A stretch of 64,000 nucleotides of DNA from Andrena cerasifolii. Its lineage: Eukaryota > Arthropoda > Insecta > Hymenoptera > Andrenidae. Shown here piece after piece: positions 54,842 through 64,000 of the stretch (positions are counted from its first letter, which is position 1; the number at the start of each line of letters is the position of its first letter). A program made the position numbers and the translations under genes. Where the stretch lies: the NCBI RefSeq assembly GCF_050908995.1, contig NC_135126.1, forward strand, positions 1,860,001-1,924,000, given 5' to 3'. The notes below the pieces were generated by a model that was not told the origin of the DNA, did no database searches, and saw only the letters and a list, made by a program, of their open reading frames with translations.

Positions 54842-57800
54842 CTGAAGGAACCCTTTGATATCTCTGCTCCATACTCGGTTGAATCCGCCAACTTACCTTC
54901 ATCGCGCGGCACTGTAGCCAACGTGTACGAATGTCATGATCTGAGTATGGGTCGTTGCCAGAGGTATCAAAGGGGCAGACAGCTTCCAGTACATGCACTT
55001 ATCCATCAGCGTCATCTCTGAAATAATTTGTTTCAAAAATGCAACGGAAAACGCAAAAAAAAAAAAAGAAAAGAAGTACGAGCACAAATTATCGCATTTA
55101 GCCCCGATACCGTGTATATTCCATACATTTTGTATATTTTATTAGCAAAGTGCATTATTTAGTCACACCTTGTACATTAAACGATTCGAGAATGGACACT
55201 GTTTAGTCCATTATGCTCCGAATAATTGGTCCACGATAACAGTAATATGGACTGACCAAATATTTGTGATACACGGTGCACACTGTGAGAATTTAGTCGA
55301 GAAACGAGACATACAACATTTTTTATTCCCAGTTTGAAAGCTAGTTTTTTGCCTCGCATCAAGCCCTTTGCAGGGGGGAATGATCAGGGAACTGTTTGCT
55401 ATGAGATTAGAGAAATTTTAATTTTACCCATATGCAAATTAATGGAGATACCGTTTGTTAATCTTCCTTGCGCATGTTCTCATGAAATTTAAAGTGATTG
55501 AACTTTGTCACTATAAAATGTGTTATGTGGATTCTATTTCGATCTTCTTTTTTTTTACAAGTTTTTTTTATAATATTTGTATATTCTACCCAGTGCCGAC
55601 AATATTTGTACTATAATGTTTTGTATAATTTTTCTAGAAGAAATTATTTCGGTTAAATTTATTTCAATTACGAGAGTATATACAAAATGTATGTTTATCT
55701 TTTAAGCCTTAGGTATTTGCCAAGAGCAAGTAATGGTTTTTAATCTACTTCGGTAATTAGCACAAGCTGGTTAACAGAAACTAGTTGCACTTTTCACAAA
55801 TAAGTATCAAAATTAATGTTAAAAGTTGTATCATGTTCTTTAAAGGAATCGCATAGGTACAGTCATTCAGGAATGACGGTGAATGTCTGTAGCGAATAAT
55901 TTTTTCTTTATTGCCGGAACGCAGCCTTTTCTTTCGAGGTCCTTTCGTATTGTGCTCTTTGTATTTTCAAAATATCGTTAATATTTATATAGTCATTTAT
56001 CCGTTAAATGGAATTTCTTATGCTACTACGTTCGCGTAATGTTAAATGCTAAATAATATCAGTATTTACTAGCATGGTACTTTTAGTACTATTAATCTTA
56101 TCGTTACTTCATGCACAATGAAGATAAGTTTAATAATATACATATATTATTAGTTCGAGGCTTATTACATATTGGAGATACTTTCAGTTTTAAGCTGAAC
56201 GGCGAGATGAGTTTTACAATATCGTAAACTGTAATTATATTGAAGGAAAATTCATGGAGACTTGATCTTTCGCTTTTTATTGAATGCTGTGGATTGTTTG
56301 CAAATCTAAATCTCTATTTTATAAATGTATTATAGTCCTGTAACATACATACTTGGCATTGTTAAGAAAATTCTGATTCACGTTTATCTTTATTTCTAAT
56401 TATTTTTATAATTTCACTAGTAATTAGTAGATAGCTCGTTTCTTTTTATCTATTCTACGATAATTGAATGATATGCACACAATTTGAATGTTTAGAAGAT
56501 TAAGATGCTTTCGAAAGAGGGATGCAGTTGGTTTTTAGCAATAATTCTGCTTATTAATAATCTTATTGTACATTCATTCTTATCAGCTTTATAAACCATA
56601 GTTACATGGTTTTCATGCATTTCAAGGATCTGAATTTTATACTTAAATTTTAATTGAAAGGAACTTTATTCTGAATTCATTAAGACGCTATGAATAATCA
56701 AGCGTAACTTAAGAGCATAGTTGTTTCCTTGCTCGGTGTATGTGGCTACAAATGTTAATGCAGGAGATCTAATGACAATTTTCAATTAAAGCTTCAAAGG
56801 TGACACGGTAGACGACCCAAATGATCGTGTTATGAATGTCGTAGAAAATTTTTACATTATTTTTAAAATACGATTTATATTAAGTAGGTGATAAAGTCAG
56901 ACGCAGCTTTGGAATAGCAAAGTAAATTAATTACCGAACGACTCGATCGACAAAACTTGCAATCTTCCTGCAGACATTTAGTTAATCGAGAAAGAAGTAT
57001 GGAATATTTACGAAACGTACATAAACGCGACGGAAGATAACGAATCACTATTATTGTTCGATAAGTTTTGTTACGTCTTATGTTTCTAGTCCAATGATAG
57101 TAATGTATTTTTAGTCCATTGTTAAATTGAAACGATTCTTTTATATCAAAAAGTTTTCTCGCGCTCGAAATTTTAAGTGATGTATCTATAGATTTTGTAA
57201 ATCTCTACAAGAAATGTAGTTTCTTTAACAGAACGTTTAGAACATTTCACGTGTAATGTACCATATATTTAATTCTAATTATTTTATTCTCTTTCTATTC
57301 GATTTAGGATAATATGCTTCTAGAATATTTTTAGATAAATGCTTCAAACTGTGTTAACATAATCGATTTTCTGTTTGCCTTTGTGAGTTGGTTACTTCAT
57401 GAACAAGCTTAATAATGTTTGTAACATTCATCCCCCTAAGCTCGGTAAAACTTCTTAACTCACTGTGTACCAATAATTCTTAATTATACTCGCTGTAAGT
57501 CGCAATCGAATTATAAATATTAGTTTATGAAATTTACATAGAGGAGAAAAATGGAGCATACAAAAATGAAACGGTTTCTTTAGATAAATGTTAATATATC
57601 TAATATATTCTTCTTTCCTTGCAGTTTATACTTTCAAAAGATATTAATATATTTACATGTACCCAAGTAAGATAACATAATATATCGCAATGTATTTTAT
57701 TAAATTGAACTATGAATGCGTACCAGCATCCATAACTTAGGCATATTGTTCCCAATGGAAGTATAATCAGTATTTCGTTTTGATGATAATTCTACTTTCC

Positions 57801-59071
57801 CTTTCACTTAACGAGCTTAGGAGGATATTACACAGAAATTACATAATTTGGCTCCCTATGCGTACAATGTGCGATCCACTATGCGTTCATTATAAATATA
57901 CAGATTTTGTAAAATCATAAGTTCGCAGAATTTAAAGAAGTTTTATTTAAAAGTTCGTCAACTGTGTAAATATTAACTTGTTTACTGCCATAGAAATTAA
58001 TAGTTTAATTTCGAATATTAAACAAATTATCTATCTTTATCGATTCAAAGTATTCCATTGATACTTCCCAAGTATCATTCAGTTTCTTCTTGTATAATAT
58101 TTAATTAAAATATCACGACCCTCTCTCTCTCTCTCTTTTTTTTTAGTTACAAAATAAGTACAAAAGTTATTTTTTCAATAAGTCCGTTGTGATGACTCAT
58201 ACCAAATGAGAAATACACATGTAATCATCTTCACAGGTGTAGTTTTATATGACATAGCGTGGCTGAGCGGATGTATTTCTATTTAAATTCTTTTTAATTA
58301 CGGAGTATGAGTGAATAGAGTGCGTGGACTCGAGATGTTACAACGTGTTTATAATTATAGTGATCAATAATGAACAGAAAATATAAATAAATATAGTTTG
58401 TACGATAATAATTATGACAATGTTGGTGATAATAATTATCGACACAGAGACAGGTGTTATATATACGCACGAATAAAAGTGCAAGTTTCGCGCGCGCGCG
58501 CGTGTACGAGTCGATAAACGCGGAAACGTTTGCGCGTTTAAAAGGAAATTATGTATACACAGAGCTATCGAATAAAGAAAAATTGTCAAACTGAGGGGAA
58601 ATGCATAAAGGTGCCTGCCGGAAGTGGAGAGAATGTTTAGCGCGTCAGCGGCAGCGTTCAAACGCGAGACAGTTTGCAAGAAACTTATAGGGTATTTTCA
58701 CTGATAATGTAAATGCTGCAAGGTTAACGAATACGACTTTTAATTCACACAGATTCATTATATCATAAATGTTTAAATCTTGTATCATTGTAATTAAAGA
58801 TATGTATCATAATCCAAATGTATAAGAAATAAATATATTGTACCATGACGAAATATCATATAAACCAAGTTTGTTGCTCTAAAAGTTTATGAGACGCATT
58901 AAAATAATTTCTGAGAATGTAATGTTTTTTTAAATTGTTGGCCATTAAAGAAGATACCAAAGTATGCTACATCCAATTTATATTATACATAATAATATAC
59001 AAGTATTTTGCTAACTATATATAAACAAAATATGTACATGTTAACTTAAGTGCAAGGCGCAATGTATCGCA
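54842..59071. other. Long AT-rich interval, probably Spred 3' UTR plus FDX2 3' end
   Basis: No coding gene is supported in 4.2 kb. The stretch is uniformly AT-rich with few repeats apart from a (CG)n run at 58490-58502, quite unlike the transposon-filled intergenic DNA elsewhere, which fits a long 3' UTR of Spred. A candidate AATAAA lies near 58828. The 113-codon minus-strand frame at 58338-58679 has low-complexity composition and no domain. Confidence 0.45.
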
Positions 59072-61048
59072 TCAATGTGGAGCTGGCGTATGACCATCCA
59101 CATAGAAGTTTCTAGTCGCTTTTGGTAATTCCAATTCTATACCGTCCAAATCTTTCGTAAGTATAATTTGACAGCCTAAAAATATTAGAAATTACATTTT
59201 AATATTTCATAACATTAGTGTTAAATGCCAAGAACGTTAAGGGTCCATTCTACTTTGCCGGTCGAACAAGAGGCTTATTTTCATGAACACTTTTTTTCAA
59301 GAACTAATGTACGAATTTTAATGTTTCTTTTCGGTTGAATGTTTATTATTCCTTGGTGCGTAGAATCGTATTCTTCATGTTTCCAAAATATAATTACATA
59401 TAAGTTGATTTAAGTCACAATTAGTGATGGGATCTGAAGCTCTTTGAGTCTATATATATGACGAAAACTTCGAAGCACTTCGAACAGTGACGGATTTAAC
59501 AAGGCGGCTGATGAGCAGTTGCCCGCTTGGGCCCCTGCCCAGAAGGCCCCCCAGGGCCACATTTAAAAAAAAAATTATGATTAGGTATAGGTATTCAAAC
59601 ACTCCATTTTTTTCGTACTACTACATTTGGCCCTTTTTTAGTAAACTATTTCTTCAGTTTCTCAAAGAAATGGGCCCCTTAGAACGTTTACCACCTGGGC
59701 CTTTTGTCGTAAATCCGCCACTGACTTCGAACATGATTCGAAGCTTAAAACTCTTGAAAGTCTTGATAAGTCTTGGAGGTCTTGGAAGTCTTAAAAATGA
59801 ATATCTGGTTGCCAAAAACTAACCAGGTTGATCGACCAGAGGGTCTTGCCAGGGTCGCAGTTTATGACTGCATTGTCCCACGAGTCGACGGTGGACGTAC
59901 ATACGGGTCCGAAACCTAGCAAAACTTTGAAGCAAGAGTTTCAAGACTTCCAAGATTTTCAAGACCTATCAACACTCAAGACTTGTCAAGACTTCCAAGA
60001 GTTTTAATATTTAAGTTTCCTGATATTTAAGACAGATTCAAAGCAGTTTGAAGTGCTCCAAATCCCATCACTAGTCGCAACGCTTGTGCCTCAGTGAAAA
60101 CGCTGCTTAAGTCCTCCTTGTCGTCAAAGTGGTTCTAAAATGATAAGAATAGAATGATTATGTCCCATAGAGGTGTACGCATAAAGTGGACTAGAATCAT
60201 CCAGGTATCAATAATAGTTTTTGTTCCATCCCAAAAAAAAGCCAGAGAAATAGGGAAAAAATATGGAACTTTTTCTTTACAAGGCTGTTATTTTATAACC
60301 ACTGTTGATAAATCAATAATTCTAGTCCACCTTATGCGTACACCCCTATAGGACAAAATCATTCTATTTTTATTATTTTGGAACCACTTTGGCACCAAGG
60401 AGGACTTCTGCAGCGTTCTCACTGAGGCACAAACATTCTGACTTAAATCCACGAAATTGTATTTATATTTTGGAAATATAAAAAATACAATTCTATACAG
60501 CTAGGAATAATAAACATTTAACCAGAACAAAACATTAAAATTCGTACATTAGTTCTTGAAAAAGGAATTCGTGAAAATAGGCTGTCTTGTTTGACCAGCA
60601 AAGTAGAATGGACCCTTAAATTTATTTGAAAGTACCTAATCTTGAATTCTCTTTTAAAAAAGGGGCTAAATCTAACAGATCCTCTTCCTTCTCCTCGGCT
60701 ACTGGAAGCTTATCTGTATAATTTTGATGTACATATATATGACAAGTGGTACAAGCTAGAGACGCCTCGCAAGCGCCTTCCATTTCAATTCCATATCTAT
60801 GAGCCAAATATAATACATTATCTCCCACTTTTCCCCTCACAGGTATTCTTTTGCCTGTCTTGTCAATAAAGGTAATATTTACGCTAAAAAATATTAACGC
60901 TGTATTAAATCCAATTCAACTTCACGATATCAAGCAGTCATATATATTTGCTTAGTGTTATGTACGTTTTGCAGAACGTGTACCAATTTTACCTACATAT
61001 CAGCTTCCGACTTGGGGTCCTGCATTTCGTATTCGCCATGAAAGCGCC
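59072..61048 (-). CDS. Fdx2: Mitochondrial ferredoxin-2 (adrenodoxin-like, FDX2 type)
   Basis: Exons 61048-60997, 60883-60636 and 59175-59072 join in frame. They encode HGEYEMQDPKSEAD, then the [2Fe-2S] domain with GKVGDNVLYLAHRYGIEMEG, the cluster loop CEASLACTTCH with three of the four ligand cysteines, ENSRLG followed by the fourth cysteine in CQIIL, and the C-terminal NFYVDGHTPAPH. That C-terminus is specific to FDX2, which delivers electrons for iron-sulfur cluster assembly in the mitochondrial matrix. The first coding exon with the presequence is not identified; an ATG at 61435 opening MPIWKVSSFMHRAS is a candidate but its splice phase does not obviously fit. The last intron has been enlarged by a 1.4-kb TTAA transposon. 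Confidence 0.92.
59237..60619. mobile_element. 1.4-kb TTAA foldback transposon in the FDX2 intron
   Basis: Bounded by TTAA (59237-59240 and 60616-60619) with termini GGGTCCATTCTACTTTGC and the exact inverse. A second inverted pair lies inside (GCATAAAGTGGACTAGAATC near 60180 and its inverse near 60320), so the arms are several hundred bases. TTAA duplication suggests piggyBac-type mobilisation. The right end lies 16 bases from the exon 2 donor. It contains a younger hAT MITE (59485-59723). Confidence 0.87.
59485..59723. mobile_element. hAT MITE nested in the TTAA transposon, perfect 8-bp duplication
   Basis: A 239-base element starting CAGTGACGGATTTA and ending TAAATCCGCCACTG with perfect flanks ACTTCGAA (59477-59484 and 59724-59731). 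The interior has G/C-rich arms (GCTTGGGCCCCTGCCCAGAA). Related ends occur at 28904 and 33051. Confidence 0.93.
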
Positions 61049-62246
61049 CTGAAAAAGTTTATCAGTGCCAGATAACAATTCTTCCGGTGCAATTGGATTA
61101 GACATTCAAATTTCTGTTTACATCGTTCGAGCGACATCTACAGATGGGTATTTCATAAAAGCATGATATATTTACATTTCGACGTATGGATTTCGAAACT
61201 CGGTATCGTCGACTGATTCATTGGTAAAAGGGCCCTTTTCATTATATTCCTCCACGACGAAGGCCTCAAAATAGATGTCATTTTTATTGCCACTCCTGAT
61301 ACCACTTTTTCTCGCAAGATTACTACGATGTTGCGCACATTGCCGCAAATGAGTCACCCAACTTTACTCCGCCGACCATAGGAAACAAAGGTTAGAAGCT
61401 CGATGCATGAAAGAAGATACCTTCCATATCGGCATCTTAAAAAATAGTGACCTAGCGGGTCACACGAGGTCCTTTTCTTAAGAAAGTCCTTCGATTTAAA
61501 CGAATCGAAAGAGGCAGATGAGATAGTATAATGAATTAACGATTTCTGAGTCACTTGTTGCGATCTCCGCTGGTATGTATGAGTCTGTGTGTTATATGAA
61601 GTTAGCTATAGGACATAGGGATATCAAGGTTTGATGCGAGAGCGTTATTCAAAATCCTTTGTAACATTCACTGCGCTTGTACGAAGCAACAGCCAATAGA
61701 AAGAAGGCGTATGTTACCTCGTCGCCCCTCCCACAAGGATATCACCCACGCAACTATTCCTCCGTCCCTATATTCCTATGTTCACTTCTCGAGCACCGTT
61801 CCGAACGGTGCAGACTTTTTTCCGTGCACTCAATGAACCTGCAACTTCAGAGTAAAATCTAGTGAGATCACTCAACAGTTGAGTCTGCTGAACGCAGCCA
61901 TTGGTTAGGTTACAGAGAATAGGGGAATTTAGGATCAGCGTGCTCATTCCTAGTGCAATGTACGTTCAGATAGTTGGCAGCGTCTTTCTTTGTGGTTCTT
62001 TTTTGTAGTGGTGCATACGAAGATGCACTTGTCGCACTTGCGCACACTTGCGCACGAACGACTACATAGACCGCTGACCAATTTGACAGGCGCTCTGGGC
62101 GCTCGTATACACCAGTGTACACTCGTATGCATCAACAGTGGATCGAGCGAAGCGTTGCAATTCTTCGCGTAGCTTGACTTTGGCATCGTGAGATATACCA
62201 GTTTGTCGCGCGTGTTTCGTTGCCCCAGAAAATTGCTAGCGATGCA
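61049..62246. promoter_or_regulatory. Divergent 5' regions of FDX2 and the PX-domain gene
   Basis: Contains the unplaced first exon and promoter of the minus-strand ferredoxin and the leader of the plus-strand sorting nexin. Several open frames of about 60-100 codons (61153-62255) overlap on both strands with no recognisable domain, and I leave them unassigned. Confidence 0.45.
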
Positions 62247-62399
62247 ATGTATCAAGCTTTCATCAACGGATACCGTTTGGCCGAAGTGTCACACGGCAAG
62301 CCCTATTATGTTTACTGCATCGAGGTACTGGAGACAGGGAGCGGTAGTCGATACTTCGTCGAGAGAAGATACAGCGAATTCAGCGCGCTACATCGCACG
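62247..62399 (+). CDS. PX-domain sorting nexin, first coding exon (gene runs past the right edge)
   Basis: From ATG at 62247 the exon encodes about 51 residues ending at a GTACGT donor at 62400. It shows the front of a PX domain: MYQAFINGYRLAE, YYVYCIEVLETG, then the signature FVERRYSEFSALHR, where the arginine before Y-S-E-F binds the 3-phosphate of PI3P. Size and spacing resemble the small SNX22/SNX24 type, which tether to endosomes. In-frame codons upstream to 62220 and an AG at 62228 leave open an earlier exon. No further exon is recognised before the window ends, so the next intron exceeds 1.6 kb. Confidence 0.8.
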
Positions 62400-63116
62400 G
62401 TACGTTGTTTCCATAAATGCCCAGTGAAACTATCGGTTGCGTAACAATTTATTTCTACTGTCAAGGGAACATCGGGTACATGCCCTTACAGCGGCACGCG
62501 CCTACTTACGGCTCCGATTTCTATTCTCTTCCGATCGTTACTTTCACTGATACCAAACCCGTTTGTGGCTCATTTTCTGAGCGAAGGACGCAGTAGATAA
62601 CTTTTCTCAGAGAATCGATAAATCTTTTAGTGTAAATAGATATATAGTTATAGAAGTGGGTCGAGGCCTATGAGAAATAATGTGATTCTGTCTCTCCACG
62701 TTTTTCTTCTTCGCTGTCCGAACAAGGATAGCGCTACTCGCATACTATCCCATTTCCCATTCAGTTTCGTCGCATGAATAAACGTGCGTAATCTAGATTA
62801 GCGTCGGCAACATGCGCGTACTACGATGCATTCAGTTGCTCGTATACGTTATGTAATGACGCCTGTGTACGTGTTTACACGAGTAATCGGATTCGGTACA
62901 GGGGAGTTCTTCCTGATTGTCGTACAGGGTGTCCGTTAGAGATTCATTCGTGATGGAAAAACATTTTATTAAGGAAAATTAAATTGTACGCAGTGTTAGT
63001 ATGTATATCAGGTTCTCGTTTAAAGACTGAATTTATTATACAGATATTATATTTAAAAAATCTTTAGTACATTCATTATGATTATTAATTTTAATTTAAT
63101 ATGTATTTATTAACTA

Positions 63117-63368
63117 TGAATTCCACTTACGTCCAAATCGCCCGTGAATTTCATTAGGGTGGGTCTCCTTATACGCGATTGCACGTATCGTCAAGAATTT
63201 CAGAGTCGATTTTCTCGAAAATGAAGCGCAATATCAAAAAATTTTATTCCTTTTTCTTGACTTATTCACTTGTTATAAGTCGAAAAGAAAGAGTAACTTT
63301 TTTTCATATCGCGCTTCATTTTCGAGAAAATCAACTTTGAAATTCTTGATGATAAGTGGAATTCGCCC
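63117..63368. mobile_element. TA-flanked foldback MITE (GAATTCCACTTACG ends)
   Basis: TA at 63115-63116 and 63369-63370 frame a 252-base element with ends TGAATTCCACTTACGTCC and GGGCGAATTCCACTTA (read inward) and inner arms AATTTCAGAGTCGATTTTCT and inverse. It belongs to the same terminal family as 22344-22791. Lies in the first intron of the PX gene. Confidence 0.8.
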
Positions 63369-63565
63369 TAAATATCATTGATATTACCGCATTACATATT
63401 AACGAGTTACTGGAACTACTTAAGTTATTTGTTTTAATTTCAAATAGAAAGATACAGAATCTTCTCATTACGGAGATACTATATAAGAAAGTTTAAAAGC
63501 GACGATTTAGCGGCCATGCATATTATGGAAACTGTTTTCGATTTACAGAAAAGGAAAGAAGTATT

Positions 63566-63797
63566 CAGTGCCGCCCTTAGCAAAGGCCCTCGCCCCGGGC
63601 CCCACGCTTAGGGACTAAATTTTGTAAAAATTAAACGAATTAAGTATAATTGTCAAGGTATCAATTTTGCTAGAATAGACGCTGGAAGTAAGTGACGCAT
63701 GAAGTAGAGACGTAAGGTTATCCGTTTTCAATTATTTAGATGGTGTCAATAGTACCGATTTTTGCCCCGGGCTCCGCAAACTCTAAGCGCGGCTCTG
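63566..63797. mobile_element. hAT MITE with perfect 8-bp duplication
   Basis: A 232-base element starting CAGTGCCGCCCTTAG and ending TAAGCGCGGCTCTG. It is flanked by perfect GAAGTATT copies (63558-63565 and 63798-63805). Non-coding, inside the first intron of the PX gene. Confidence 0.92.
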
Positions 63798-64000
63798 GAA
63801 GTATTAACTTCTATAAGGAATATTTTTCCAGATATTTTTCCTATGTATTGTGTAATAAGATACTGTAGTTAGGTGAAAGTTATTTATGAACTTAATTAGC
63901 TTCGCATCAGTTTCGAGTAATTGTGGATAGTTTATGGTGTAAAAGATTTCCGGTGAAACGATCGCATTAATTTACTCTCGCTGCACAGCGCAACATTCTT

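Noticed and set aside
61910..62255. Cys/Ser-rich frames upstream of the PX exon
   Set aside because: Overlapping frames on both strands with no domain; more likely promoter and leader of the sorting nexin gene.

Overview
This window is eukaryotic, AT-rich, insect nuclear DNA. Genes have short GT-AG introns, and several of the longer introns and all the large intergenic stretches are packed with small inverted-repeat transposons. Protein similarity points to Hymenoptera, probably an ant or a wasp. The strongest evidence is a feminizer/transformer (fem/tra) gene of the hymenopteran type, together with ankyrin-PRANC and ankyrin-latrotoxin-like genes of a kind known from parasitoid wasps and from Wolbachia-type bacteria. 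The assignment to order is firm; anything narrower is inference.

Layout. 1-5 kb: satellite, a foldback element and a dead hAT transposase. 5.1-5.9 kb (-): CYTH-domain phosphohydrolase-like gene. 8.0-10.2 kb (-): mitochondrial ATP synthase subunit b, head to head with 11.2-12.8 kb (+) ECH1-type dienoyl-CoA isomerase. 13.0-13.8 kb (-): EF-hand gene of the EFCAB2/DRC8 type. 14.8-22.1 kb (-): complete 20-exon CPSF1. 22-35 kb: transposon-rich block holding one intact, intronless ankyrin-PRANC gene (23.6-25.5 kb). 35.2-39.4 kb (+): fem/tra, the splicing regulator at the centre of hymenopteran sex determination. 39.7-42.1 kb (+): broken ankyrin plus latrotoxin-C-terminal-like gene starting about 0.3 kb after the fem stop. 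43.1-47.0 kb (+): GTF2H4 (TFIIH p52), tail to tail with 47.6-48.8 kb (-) Cyclin C. 51.1-54.8 kb (+): Spred, with a long AT-rich 3' flank. 59.1-61.0 kb (-): mitochondrial ferredoxin-2. 62.2 kb to the right edge (+): first exon of a PX-domain sorting nexin.

The housekeeping genes (CPSF1, GTF2H4, Cyclin C, ATP synthase b, ECH1, FDX2, Spred) look intact: joined exons stay in frame and give family-typical lengths, although for FDX2 and DRC8 the first coding exon is not settled. The most interesting stretch is 22-43 kb: an apparently functional fem gene whose large second intron and exons carry a strong excess of KGAAGATW motifs (the proposed Tra/Tra2 binding site), lying between two ankyrin genes of endosymbiont or viral type, one intact and one decayed. 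At least a dozen transposon copies with readable target-site duplications (8 bp, TTAA, TTA, TA) document heavy colonisation of this locus. Exon coordinates are given in the evidence text because each gene is listed as one span.
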